Part shown: positions 38,273-50,726 of the stretch, piece by piece
Layout of the letters: each line of letters opens with the position of its first letter
Position numbering within the stretch: position 1 is the first letter of the stretch
Origin: Poecilobothrus nobilitatus
Lineage: Eukaryota > Arthropoda > Insecta > Diptera > Dolichopodidae
DNA length: 64,000 bases
Assembly (NCBI GenBank): GCA_947095535.1
Contig: OX352773.1
Location: 30,401,398-30,465,397 of the forward strand
Direction: 5' to 3'
Made by a program: the position numbers and the translations under genes
Notes under the pieces: generated by a model
Told to the model about the DNA's origin: nothing
Seen by the model: the letters and a program-made list of their open reading frames with translations, nothing else
The model's database searches: none

Positions 38273-39883
38273 TTATGTTGTTATTGAAATTTGATTCCAA
38301 AATTTCTCATTAACATTATTAATTATATTATCTCGTCTTCTAATTTCTTCAATTTCTTCCCGAATAAGTTTAAATTTTTCTTCAAAATTTTGTACAATAA
38401 TTTTTAAATGTGTTCGTAATTCATTTATTTCTGATTTTAATTTCATTGTTTTATCATTATCTGTTAAATCATCATCATCATCATATAATTTTGGATCATC
38501 ATTATTTTGTATTGTATCTGATTCATTATTATTATTATCATTATCATCATTATCATATGATATAGTTTGACATAAAATACCACCAATAATTTTTGTTTGA
38601 CTATTTAATTCATGTGGCCATGGATCACTTTCAACATATATTGAATTTTGTTGAAAAAAATCACGTATACTTGGTGAAATTTTCGAACATATAAATTTAT
38701 TTTGTTTTATTATTAAATGTTTTAATTTTGATAATGGTAAAAATAATTGAATATTTAATTCTGTTAAATCATTATTAGATAAATCTAATACTTCTAAATT
38801 ATCTTGATAATTAAATGTATTTGGATGTAAAAATGATATATGACAATTACTTAAATTTAAATAAATTAATTCTGTCATTGTTGAAAAAAATTGTGTTTGT
38901 ATTATAGTAATTTTTGGTGAATTTAATGTTAACTCTTTAATATTACCAGCTTCACGTAAAAAATTCAAATCAATTTCTGTTTCATCAATCCATTTAAATT
39001 TTTCAATATTTGTAATATTTTTAATTGTTATATCATTTAAATTATTATTTATTAATTCTAAATTTTCAACGGCACCATTTAATTCAAATTTTCCAAATTT
39101 TTCAAATGCATTTTCAACTTTAAATGTTCGAATTTTATCAAATATTAAATTAATATTTTCAAATTGATTAAATGATATATCCAAATATTCTAAAGTTTTT
39201 TCTTCAAATAATGTATTTGAAATTTTTTTTAAATTATTTTCATGAATATGCAATGAATTTAAATATTTACAATTAATAAATAAATTATCATTTAATATTT
39301 CTAATTTATTATATTGTAAATATAAACCATATAATGATGTTAAATCATCAAATATACCATTAGGTAATTCAGTTATTCTATTACTATCTAATGATAAATA
39401 TTGTAATTTTGTTAAATTTCTAAAACTTCCTATTTGTATTTCTTCAATATTATTTGAATCTAACCATAAAAATTGTAAATTATAACATTTTGAAAAACCA
39501 TTTTCTGGTAAAACAGTTATATAATTTCTTGATAATAAAAGAATTTGTAAATTTTGTAAATTACGAAAACTTTCATTTGTATACTGTTCAACTTTTGTAT
39601 CACGTAAATCCAATTCATGTAAATTTGCAAAATTTCGAAATAATTTTGAATGTATTATTGGTATTTCTGATCGTTTAAATGATAATGAATTTGTTATAAT
39701 TTTTTCTTGACGATTTTTTTGACGTAAAGTGTCATTTTCTGTCAATTGTAAACTTTGACATGTATTATTTTCACAATATTCATCATAGTTATATCCTTTG
39801 GCATTAATTTGTTTTTGTGACAAATGAATTATTAATAATAATATTATTAATATTGATAATTGATAATTTTCAAATATTTTCAT
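38273..39883 (-). CDS. secreted leucine-rich-repeat protein with acidic linker and coiled coil
   Basis: Single-exon frame of 536 residues, a tandem paralogue of the gene at 33201-34823. Residues 1-28 are a signal peptide (LSILIILLLIIHLSQ core). About 12 leucine-rich repeats fill residues 85-400, for example LQFLWLDSNNIEEI and LQYLSLDSNRITEL. A cysteine pair (FICSKIS and GGILCQT) brackets the C-terminal cap. An acidic Asp/Asn-rich linker (runs of D) precedes a coiled coil of about 60 residues and the tail VNEKFWNQISI, which matches VNEDFWDQINI of the paralogue. AATAAA signals read on the reverse strand lie at 38248-38253 and 38233-38238. Upstream, a reverse-strand TATAAA (about 39972-39978) could be the promoter. 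Secretion and oligomerisation are inferred; the ligand is unknown. LRIM/APL1-like immune function is possible but unproven. Confidence 0.88.
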   Translation of the reverse strand: MKIFENYQLSILIILLLIIHLSQKQINAKGYNYDEYCENNTCQSLQLTENDTLRQKNRQEKIITNSLSFKRSEIPIIHSKLFRNFANLHELDLRDTKVEQYTNESFRNLQNLQILLLSRNYITVLPENGFSKCYNLQFLWLDSNNIEEIQIGSFRNLTKLQYLSLDSNRITELPNGIFDDLTSLYGLYLQYNKLEILNDNLFINCKYLNSLHIHENNLKKISNTLFEEKTLEYLDISFNQFENINLIFDKIRTFKVENAFEKFGKFELNGAVENLELINNNLNDITIKNITNIEKFKWIDETEIDLNFLREAGNIKELTLNSPKITIIQTQFFSTMTELIYLNLSNCHISFLHPNTFNYQDNLEVLDLSNNDLTELNIQLFLPLSKLKHLIIKQNKFICSKISPSIRDFFQQNSIYVESDPWPHELNSQTKIIGGILCQTISYDNDDNDNNNNESDTIQNNDDPKLYDDDDDLTDNDKTMKLKSEINELRTHLKIIVQNFEEKFKLIREEIEEIRRRDNIINNVNEKFWNQISITT

Positions 39884-40270
39884 TTTATTTAATTAATTAT
39901 TTAATTATATATTTTTTTTTGTTTGTGTTTTTGGTACAGTTTTAGTTAAAACAAAAAAAATTTTTTTTTTTATAAACAAAATAAACGAAAATATCTTCTT
40001 TTGAGATTAAGCTAACAACTGAATGTAATATCATCATAAATTAGTAAATGAACCTCTATAGAAATATTTATTATATAGCTTTTTTTTTTTCTTTTTTATA
40101 ATTTGTTCTGAATATTTTTTTTTTTCTTTATTATTAAATTTTTATTTAATTGGGTACTGTTTATAGACGGAATTTGTACTGTTTTCAATTTGATTTTAAT
40201 ATAGGTTTTTGTTTGTTGGTGATCAGTGATCTGAACAAAAAAAAAAAAAAATGTTTTTAAAAGTTTTAAA

Positions 40271-40446
40271 TTACATAGGAGACCTAAGTGGCCTAATGAG
40301 TGAGAGCGTATAAAATACCCTGTAAACATCGATGGTGTGTGAATTGGAATCTCACAAATGTCGTAAGAATAATTCTCCTTTACGACATTTACAGCCACGC
40401 CTGAAAATGAGAGGCTGTGTAAAAAAAACAAAAAATCACATAGAGG
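40271..40446 (+). repeat. probable tRNA-derived SINE
   Basis: TAAGTGGCCTAATGAGTGAGAGCGTA fits a tRNA A-box region, and GAATTGGAATCTCAC, about 45 bases further, fits a worn B box. Two small hairpins follow (TCGTAAG..CTTTACGA and ACAGCC..GGCTGT), then an A-rich tail near 40420-40436. TTACATAGGA before the head and TCACATAGAG after the tail look like a slightly diverged target-site duplication. Non-coding; orientation is set by the A and B boxes. Confidence 0.45.
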
Positions 40447-43400
40447 TTTGGTTGATCAAGAATTAAGAAAAATATGTCAGTGCATGCAATTAAATATATG
40501 CAGTGCCTTAACTTTGTCAATCTTATTATTTTATCACACTTTTGAACGAAATATATAAAATATTTTAATTTTTCTCAACTATAATTTTATATAATATTTT
40601 AAAACCATACATCATTTTTGCATCATTCTACTGTTTGATACCGTTACAAGTTCTTTGTCTCGAAAAGTTAATTTAAAATTTAATAATCAAAATACAAAAC
40701 CTTCGTAACTGTTCCAAAAATGTACGAAGAGAAAATTTTCAACAATTTTTTTTTTATTAATGTAGGAAACCTTTAAAAAATGGATTAAAGCATAAAACCA
40801 TTTACATATACATACATATATTGGAAATTAAAGTATATATAGTAAGGAAACTAATGTGACCTTTACTTAATGAAAAACAGATAGAATGTGTCAGTTATAC
40901 AAAAATAATTTAAATCATATTATAATAAAAAAATTTTTTTTTTTTATAATTTCTAAAATTATTGCGCACATAAAATGTAAACATTAAGTTTAAAAAGCTA
41001 AGTTAAGCTAAACTATGCTAAAACAGTAAATCTTTAACAAAAATTCAAGCTTACATTTTAATTGTCACATATATAATATATGAGATGGGAAATAAAATAA
41101 AAGTTGTTATACCTCGATGATTTCAAATTGTTAGAGTTTTCCGTTGTAATAATAACGAAAAAAAAAAACAAAAAACAAAATAATACAATAATATTATTAT
41201 ATAATTTTTTTTATTTTATGTCAGGAATTTTTATAAGCCAGACTTACAGTAATTATAGTATTATGAAAAAATGTAGCGTGACCTGAAGGGTTATGGGTGA
41301 ATGATTTTAATTTTTTGTTTGATATGTGTAAAAATAAATACAATTTAAATGGTGAAATAAAGTTCATAAAAGTAAATTCAAGTTCAAGAATAAAATTTTA
41401 TAAATTTTTTACATATGTAAGTGAATTTTTTATATATATATGTATATATATAGTTTTTCTTTATATAATTTTAGAGTAATCTTTTGATTTTGAGGGAAAT
41501 TCAATAAAATATATACGAATATGACAAAAATAAATATATCTGAGATAAATGTTTAACTATAGACTGTTTTCTTCTACTCGATATTTAAGTAACTAAAAAT
41601 AAGAAAGAGAGGATAAGAAATCTTTCAAAATTGATTAACATTAATATGAAACCATTCATACATATTTTTTTTTTATTGATGACAAAAATTAAGGTGGACA
41701 GAAGACTTTATCAAATAATATTTTAAAAATAATTTTCAATTTTATATAGAAAAACATCAGAAAGCTAAATTTATATATAAATTATAGTATATAATTTATC
41801 CGTATATAGTTTAAAACATGTATTTAATATATGAAATATAAGAAGAGAAAAAAGTCTGGACGCCACAAATCACAATATTCTTTTGTGAACACAGCGAAAC
41901 AAATGTAAACTTTACGCGTAGAATAATAAATTTCAATATGACACCATTTCATTGTAGATCCTATATATACTTGAAAAGAATAAAAAAAAAAAATTTAAAG
42001 ATATTTTATAACATACATATCAAATTCATATTTCGTTTTAATAATAATCATAACTTAATTAATTGATATTAAAAACAAAAAAAAACATATGTATTAAAAA
42101 AAAAAAAATGTTTGGCGTAAATTACTTCTCATGAAATAAATGTTAAAATATAATCATCAACAATAAAAGAAAAACAAAATCCTAATACTTTATTATTATA
42201 ATACAATATTATCAGAATTATGTATTATACGTATTCTATATAAATATGGCATATATATATATAAATGCGATATGATTTGAATGAATTATTTTATATGAAA
42301 AGTCAAAACATTTGTTTGTGGAATCAACAAACTTTAGAAACTGTGAATCTTGATACCTTTTAATGTGTTTTTGTTTTGGTTTTTGGTCTCAACAAAATAA
42401 AAAAAAAAAAAATTCATTTTATTTTGAAAACTTTTTGATCAAATGTAAATGACATTTTTTTCTTCGTATTATTATTATTCTTAAACCATTTGGAAACACA
42501 TGTCCAATAAGGAATCATTAAAAGAAATAATTTTCAAAGAGCACATTTTTACTATGTTAAATTTATTTTCGACTGTTGATTCTATTTATTTTTAAGTCAT
42601 TTTCCATTTTCTATTTTTTTTTTCACAGTTTTTATATTTCAAAATAAATACTTATACATTATACATTTATATAAGTTGCAGGGATTAAAACAAATAATTT
42701 ATTAAATCGTTGTTTATAAAGCCTATAATGGCTAAATACTATTAATATATATAGCAATATTATACTTATTTTTCTATGTATTTTATATTTACACTAATAT
42801 TGATAGCAAGAGGTATTTTTGTTAAGAAACAAAAAAAAAAAAAAAAAATGAAAAATTACAAAATTATTTAACTTTTCTTCATGTACAAATTTTGCATATT
42901 TTTAGGCATTTTGAATATTTTTTTTTTCTTGATTCAGCTATAAATAATATTATGTTGATTTATAACAATGTATGATGTATAATATTATGATAATAATAAT
43001 ATACTTTGAATGGATTTTGAAATTCGATTTAAACTTTCTTTAATTCCTTTGCTTTTTTTTATTATAATATATATAAAATTGCTTTTTTAATGTAGTGATT
43101 CGAAATTATAACTAAAATTCATTTTAACTGCTAATTAATTTTCATTTAAGATCTATTTTAACGTTGACGTTAAAGTAACGTTTATTCAACAAAAATTGAA
43201 TAAAACTTTTCTTATACATATATATATATATTTAAGTAAAATCTTTAGCTTACAAAGAAAAGTATAGCAGTATAGACAAGCTCGTAAAGACGAAAAAAAA
43301 TGGATAAATCAAAAAGGCAAAAGAAAAATCAATTCTGTAGCTTGTCAAGAAATATAATTTGTCATGCATGGCACAAAAACATTCAGATTCAGAGATTACT

Positions 43401-44394
43401 TTAAGAAAAATCAGTCAATGACGTTAAAGTAATGACAAACAATAGTAGAATTCGATATAGGTTTATAAAAGCGCTGTGCTGTACTTCTAAAATGAAATAC
43501 TCTAAAATGAATTGTATACTGAATAATGAATATATTAGCACTTAAAACTTTGATATTTTATATAAAAACTAGGAAAAAAAAGCTTTAAGAAATGAAAATA
43601 TATTATTATAGTATAGTTACAACAAAAATATTTAACTTTTTCTTTTTCTAAGTATATATAATTAGATTTTAGGCTAAATTGTAATAAAAACCCAAACGGA
43701 ATTCTAACAATAATTTTTTATTGCTTTATTAAAGATTGCTGCAATTTACATGAATATTTTTTGTACGTGAGCTGATTTTTTCATAATTTTCTTATATCTA
43801 TTATGTATATATATGTATATCTTTTTTATTTAATTTTTTTTTTTATTTTTATTAATTTACACATACAAAATATTTACAAATGTACTTTATTTTTTTTTTT
43901 TTTTTTGGTATAGTTTTGATTAAAAACCAACAAATAAAGTTAAGAAGCAGAAAACTTATTTGTCAAATGGATTCGTTTTACATTATCTGAATGTTTATCA
44001 TATTATATAGGAAAAAAAAAAAAAATTATGAAATTATGTATAGAATGGAAAAGATTTTATAAAAAAAAATAAGAAGATTGTAAAGGATTTTAAGGAAATA
44101 ACTATTATGTATCTATATTTTATGCATATACTTTAAAATGAATTGTGAAATTGGTAACTGTAGAATTATTCATATAGAAAATAAATCTGTTTATTGTTAT
44201 TCTTTGTTCTAAAATAGTTATTTTTTATTAATCCTTTTATATTAAAAAAGATTGTAACATTAAAAATTGTAAAAAACTTAATTTGGGTCTACTGTATAAA
44301 ATGTCATTTTAAAACATTTTGCTTTTTTTTATTAAATTTTCTTGTTTAAAAATATCCTTTTTTTTAAATATTTTTGTTCAAAATCTCCTGCTTT

Positions 44395-44650
44395 TGCCTA
44401 CATATTTAAAATAGTAAACTACTAAACAATCGCAAACTAAACAAATGTTTGAAACTCTAATTTCGTAATTTTTATTTAAAAATGCTTTTAAAAAAAATTT
44501 TTTAATTTAAAACCCTCTCCATTTAATTTTTTTTTTTACATATTATAAAGTGAAACAGTATAGTATTAAAAAAATGATGGGCTGTCACTCCCAAATTCCG
44601 TTAGACAAATTATTGAAACCATAATTTTCTAACTAACTCTAAGGCGGAGG
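44395..44650 (+). repeat. dispersed repeat fragments (family of the 46.87-47.94 kb element)
   Basis: AAAATAGTAAACTACTAAACAA, and CTGTCACTCCCAAATTCC followed by ACAAATTATTGAAA and CTAACTAACTCTAA, echo sequence at 47325-47400 and 47445-47540. Judged by eye; boundaries are approximate. Confidence 0.35.
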
Positions 44651-45180
44651 TTAGAGATCGATGTTTTCGATCACGTTTTTTAATTTGCTTTCGTCTACAC
44701 TTTTTTAAAATAACAGTAGTCTAACTTTTTTGAAGCGTTTAAAAAATATAATGGAAAATTAGAGAAACTGAATCTTTCTAATAGTTCTCTATAAAGTATG
44801 TCCTTTTATACTGTCATAATATACGTATAGCTATAGAAAAATATTTATTTTTAGTAAGTCGGTTACAAGATGCAAGTACTTATTTTAATTTTTTTTTTTA
44901 ATATAAATCAAAAAATAATTAATTGTAAAGAAAATATTTACTCTTTAAAAATTGCCCAGAAAAAAAATGGAGTTATAATTTTTTGTAAGTTTCCTTTTGG
45001 TTTATTGTAATAAAGTATGTTAAAAAATAAACAACCACGATTATTTTGTTTGAATTAAATGTTTGATGAAGTTTAACAAACTTATTCAAATTTCATTAAA
45101 AATATTTTTAAAATTTTTTAATATACAATAATTGTATATTAAAATAATAAAAATGTATAATAATGTATTATAAATAATTC

Positions 45181-45242
45181 TTGTATAAGATAATAGATGG
45201 CGCACAAATAAAAAAATATTTGTGTTTCATAGTCTTATACAA
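45181..45242. mobile_element. 62-bp palindromic miniature element
   Basis: TTGTATAAGA (45181-45190) and TCTTATACAA (45233-45242) are perfect inverted termini. A second perfect inverted pair, CACAAATA (45203-45210) and TATTTGTG (45217-45224), lies inside, and the conserved box ATAGATGGCGC sits between. Copies of the box and left terminus occur at 6755 and, inverted, at 47905-47942. The same 10-bp termini bound the 1.07-kb element at 46869-47942, so this is probably an extreme deletion derivative of that family. Confidence 0.7.
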
Positions 45243-46868
45243 TATCGGCTACAGCCGAGTAATCAACGGATTATTAAAAATACTGATTCAAAAAACTGAA
45301 ATTTAGTCAAATATGAATAATAAATGACTTAGAGGATGATATATGCTATTTAGGAGTGAGAAAAAAACATACCTATATATGCATATGTAAATAAAATGCC
45401 ATTAGGGCCATATAACTATAAAAACTTTTATTATTAGTATTTTAATTTACATCTTGCTTGAAGTTTACAGATTTAATTAAAAATTAATTTCTATTATAAA
45501 TTATATTAATAAATTTCTATTAATAATCAACATTTGTGGTTGTTTTCCCAACATTTTACTGCAGTATATTGATTACATTTAGTTAAACTATTCAATATTA
45601 GAAATGACATAAATGACATTTAATGTTATACATACAAAACTAAAGAGTAAATTGAACCAAATATTTAAAAGTTTCTAATATTATTAGAATATTTTAAAAT
45701 TTAAAATTATTAAATTTAAATTACATGAAATAAAAAAAAAGAAAATGAAACAATAAAATGAGAATATACCAGTTGAAATAAAAACAACGGTAAAAAATAT
45801 AAATTTTCTGTTTAATGTGAATTTTTCGTTAGTTTTTGGTATGTGGTGTCTGGGGAATCGTATTTAGTACACATATGGTAATATTTTTAAATTTTCTAAT
45901 CCATTAATCTTTTTTTGTTTATTTATTTGCTTTTCGTTTTTATTTTGTTTATCACAAAATTGAAATCTTATTTATTTCCTCAATTATACCTTCACTTTAT
46001 TTTAACAAAAAGTTTTCTTGTTATATTTAATTTATAAATTAAATAAGATTTAAAAATAGATTTTATAAAAATTGAATGTAACAAAATGTAAACCATTAAT
46101 TTTGTTTATTGCCAAAAATGAATTTAAGAAATTTAAAAGGTTTTATTTCATTTGTTGTTTTTTTTTTTGCAAATCTGAAACATTTAAAAGAGGTCCCAAT
46201 TCAGTAAAGATCAAAATTTGTAAAATTTTGTGATAAACTTGAAGGAATAAAAATTAAATGTGACAGTGTTAAGTAAAGTTGGATGGAAATTTTTCAATTT
46301 CAAAATGGTGAATATATTATTTTTCTTTCAAGTGTGTAGAGATTTTTTGTTAATGTGAATTTTATGTAATATCTGATTAATGTATTTGTGTTTTATTATG
46401 AAAAAAAAAAATCTCAAATTTAATTAAAAATTTTAATCATATATTTTAAACGCTGCATGAGAAAAAAGTCCCTAAAAAAATGTCCTCAAAACCAATAATG
46501 AAAAAAGTTTTCAAAATTTGAATGAAACTTGGGGACTTTTTTTGCGGAGCCTATTTGAAAATCCTTACTTATATTGCTTTCTTTTGGTTGGATCTCAGTT
46601 ATGCATAAAATACGAAATAAAAAATTCTTAAGTATATAGTAAAATTATTAAAATTTTAACAACTTAACCGATGATGGTCCACTGATTAAGCTTATAGTTA
46701 TATTTTTGATTGTTTTTCCGTTTGCTTCTACAATTTTTTTGTTCTTCCTCACTACAACAAGAAGTATAAGACATTCCACAAAATTACTACTTTTATATTA
46801 GATTAAGATTTAAGTTTCTTAAATAATTATTTTCATTCAGACGTTGATTATTCGCCTGTAGCTATATA

Positions 46869-47942
46869 TTGTATAAGATTGTAAAATATAACGGTTGATT
46901 ACGAAATCTCGCGTTTTAATATCTTACGTATCAAAATCTCTTGTCTGAAAATCTTATATTTCAAAATCTCACGTTTTTTAAACCAAATAATTTTTTTAAA
47001 GGTTTATTAAAGGTTAGCTGAAATAAAGTTGAAAGAAATAAAGCCAAAATATCCTTTTTTGTTAAAGTAAAATCAAGAACTTTTTGTTTTCGGCATTTTT
47101 TTTATATATATTTTTTATATTATTCTTTTTCATTTTGGCCTTATTTCTTTTTTAAAATTAAAAAGAAAAAACTAAAAGTTAAAATTAAAAGGTGATAAAG
47201 TTAAAAATATTTTTTAACAGGTACATACTTTAATAGAATTTTAATTCTAATTCTCTATTGTTAATCCTAAAATCCTTTCTAGTTATTTATTTTACATATA
47301 TTACAACAACAAAATAATTTAAAATAGTGAGAGCTGTCGCCTTAAAACCCCACTTTACAAATTATTAAATCTTAAATTTGTAACTAACTAATTGTTTTTT
47401 GTTTACATACACATTTCAAAAACAAGGCAAGGCATTTAAAATAGTGAGGGTTTTAGTTAACAAACGCTCGCTAAACAAATTTTTGGAATCCTGACTTTGT
47501 AACCTAAAATCCTTCTTAATCCTAAAATACTTTTTCCTAAAATCATTCTCAATTATTTATTTTACATAAATATTACAACAAACTCTAAAATATAAAATAT
47601 ACATAAAAATAAAATGTCGCCAGCTTTAAAATATACATATACATAAAAAAAAAAACGGTGGAAATTATTTTTTTTTGCAATATTTTTTTTTTTGACATTT
47701 TATTTTAAAATGTTTTTGGTTATTTGACATATTTTTATTCTACATTTATTCATTCAATATTTATTCCATTTCGTATTTTTTCCATTTCTACTTTTTCGCG
47801 AGATTTTTTGTAAAATATCTGAAAAGCACGAGATTTTGTAACATGAGATTTTCATAAGCAAGATTTCGATACGCTCCCAAAAAACACAAATGTTTTTTAT
47901 GATATATATTTGTGCGCTAGCGCTATCTATTATCTTATACAA
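46869..47942. mobile_element. 1.07-kb element with inverted ends built of AAAATCTC sub-repeats
   Basis: TTGTATAAGA at 46869-46878 and TCTTATACAA at 47933-47942 are exact inverted termini. Inside each, over roughly 100-170 bases, the phrase AAAATCTC followed by a CACG- or TTGT-type ending recurs about every 20-25 bases: forward at 46905-46985, inverted at 47795-47880. The middle holds two diverged copies of a ~230-bp unit (ATTTATTTTACATA.ATTACAACAA at about 47285 and 47555). No transposase frame is present. The structure resembles a non-autonomous foldback-type DNA transposon. Confidence 0.6.
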
Positions 47943-48743
47943 GAATTATTTTTATTTATTTATTTTATATTACCGTATTTGATTATTGTTGTAAAAATTT
48001 TTTTTTTTTTATATAACGAGACACAGATGTGGTTCGAACCTTTTTTACAGAGTTAAATAGTCGTAACCTGAACGTCATGCAGTGAACTTAATAATTTAAT
48101 CAATATATTTAAGCGAACTGGTCATAATTATATTGGTGATAAGATTTAGTAAATTTTTAATTTATAATGTGTTAAATTAATTTTCAGATTATTGTGAAAA
48201 TTTTATTAAAACGAAAGAAGAACGATTTATTGTAAGGGGGGGAAAAAAACGAATAGTAAAAAGTTAGTTTTGAGAACTCAAAAGTTAAGCTAAGTCTTAC
48301 GCAATATTTAAGGCAATATTTTAAGACAAAATTTGTAATACATATAAAAATTACTTAGTTTTTTAAGGATAAAATATATCATAAGTATCGTAAAGCGCAA
48401 AATTTTTATTTCGTTTTTTTTTAATATTATACAAAGAATGACAAATTAATTTAATTTTTATATAATGGTCCCTCTTTTATATCTAATAAATTTATTGTGT
48501 GAGTGATTTGCTGTTGCAAGATTATAATTCTAATTGAATTGTTGAAAATTTAATAAATTACGGGTTACAGTTTAGATCTTTACGGTTACTCTTTTTGTTT
48601 TATTTATTATCTTGTAAATGCATTTTAAAATTCAATTTATGGATTTTTCTTTTTGCGTAGTTATGCATTGGACATATATATATTTTTTATATGGATCCAT
48701 ATATATGTGTATTATTAAACATATAATTTATAAAAGGTTTTTT

Positions 48744-48774
<31 letters not shown>

Positions 48775-49765
48775 ATTTTATTTTTTGATAAAGTAATAGG
48801 AATAACTAACAAACTAAAAATGTCCTTGTCAAGAAATAGAAACTCAATCTTTTCTGATTTTTATTACGTTTTGAGTATTTTTGTTGTTGTTGTTTTTTGT
48901 TGCACCAATAGTTAGAGTTAGTGTAAAAATAGTGGTACCAACTAGATACAATCACTATGTATATATATATATATATATGTAATGTAAGTTTTTCTTTTTA
49001 CTTATAGTGTAAGTTTCATTTTTATTTCAAAAGAATTTTTTATATTTTTTTTTTTAAGTTGGATAGGAAATCCCAAAGTCAATTACGATTTATCCCTAAC
49101 CAAATCTATTTATTATCTTTAAGGAACAAAAAAAAAAAACAAAATATTTGAAATCAAATATAAAATTTTATTCTCTTGAGATATTAATATGGTCGTGGTA
49201 ATAGTAATGGTGATGATGTTGGAAGAAATTGTGACGTCGATGAAATACGATATGTTTTTTTTTTTTTTGTGTCCTAAAATATAATATCTAATATTTCTAT
49301 AGTTATTTGTATTGATATTCGCCATTGATACTAAAAAGGGTTATATTTAATTTTTTAGTTTCTTTTTGTTTGAGTTTTTAAGTAATTTTTTAATATATGA
49401 CATAAATAAAAAATGAATTTAATTTATGGCATATATTTTTACGGTATGATATTTTTAATTAAAAGATTCTATAAGACAGTATAGATATGTAGATAGATAT
49501 ATGGACTGCAAATTCTCATTTAGATAACAATAAGGCCGTTGTAATATCCTAGATCAGTATTATTCCTATAATTAAATCAATTTATCACATTTATTAAAAC
49601 AATTCATAAGAAAAATTAAATAATTGTAAAATTTTCTTCTATTCCTATAAGCTTTTTGAATTAATATTGTATGAATTTATTTATATAGTCACTATAAATC
49701 TTTTATGGTCCACAATAAACATGTAGATGCATGCAATGCACATGTAGATCAAGAATTCATTTACT
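47943..49765. other. AT-rich intergenic region
   Basis: Contains AT dinucleotide runs near 48751-48773 and 48959-48978, a GGTTCGAACC palindrome at about 48033 with no tRNA-like surroundings, and no recognisable gene. Confidence 0.5.
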
Positions 49766-49769
49766 ACAG

Positions 49770-50460
49770 TTACTAATCTTGTCGAGTCAATTGCAAGATA
49801 TATGGAAGAAAATTGTCAAACAGATGTTATAGTAAAGCGTTTGATGTTTTACAACATTCTATAATACTTCTAAAATTAAGAAAACTTGAAACTTTCTCAG
49901 CTATTTTTATGAAATGTGTCGACTCATATTTAATTGATAGATCTTACACAGTGTTTTATTAAGGAAAACAACTTATTTAATTGGTTACAAATAATAATCT
50001 TTTTCTAAATGTGAATAAATGTACACTAATGTGTTTTAGATGTTGTCTTAATCCATTTTGTTTTAATTATTCTCTAAATGGTATTAGTATTTCTAAGACG
50101 AGTTCTAATAAAAACTTAGAGGTTTACTTTAATGATAAGCTTAAATTTAAACTCCATCATTTCTATAAAATATCATCAATAAAACTAATTTTATGTTTGG
50201 TTTTATAAAACGTTAGTCTAACTAATTTAATCATCCCGTAATATATATGTTCTCAAGCCCTTTTCAAAATATTTACAAACAAGTTTAAAGGTGTATGAGA
50301 AAGTTTATAAACTTTTGTAAGAAAAATCTGTTGATTAAACGCGTTTTCTATGCCCAAAAACCTTATAAAAATTTTAATTTCTAGCGCAATTGCGTCATAC
50401 ATAAAAGTATTTTCTTTTTAGGTCTAGTCTAACCTTTTGTAAGAAGTCTTGTAACATATT
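49770..50460 (+). mobile_element. LINE reverse-transcriptase fossil
   Basis: From 49831 one frame reads SKAFDVLQHSIILLKLRKL, the reverse-transcriptase motif around the first catalytic aspartate, and continues to VDSYLIDRSYTVFY. A stop at 49960-49962 follows. The same frame resumes at 49981 with LFLNVNKCTLMCF and NLEVYFNDKLKFKLHH, the region after the YADD box; the YADD box itself has been deleted. Stops and deletions show it is dead. It differs from the family at 37.1-38.1 kb. Confidence 0.8.
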
Positions 50461-50726
50461 TTCTTTCATTCTCATGTAATTTTTATAGTGATTTCGGTTT
50501 GTTTTTTTATTAAAGTTGTGAAATATAATATTTATTTTTATTCTCTAATCATTTCTTTTATTCACTTTCTTTATTTTTTTTTTTTTTACAAATTTCCACT
50601 ATAACTCTCAATGCAATAATTTTGTTTGTCCGTCCTTTAGTTAAGATAAAAAATTTTAAGATAAAAAAAGATTAAGATTGAGATAACAGAAGTAAAAGTA
50701 ACAGTAAGTCGATGCAACCGACTTAT

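Larger units (their letters stand above)
39884..45160. other. gene-poor AT-rich region
   Basis: Apart from a SINE-like unit at 40271-40446 and a repeat fragment at 44395-44650, no gene, tRNA or transposon was recognised. The region has several A/T runs and short AT-rich open frames without protein-like composition. Confidence 0.5.

Noticed and set aside
39454..39678. Forward open frame over the second LRR gene (and a similar one at 34244-34492)
   Set aside because: Both are antisense shadows of intact LRR coding sequence.
48010..48075. Possible tRNA gene around GGTTCGAACC
   Set aside because: The motif is a palindrome and no acceptor, D or anticodon stem can be formed around it.
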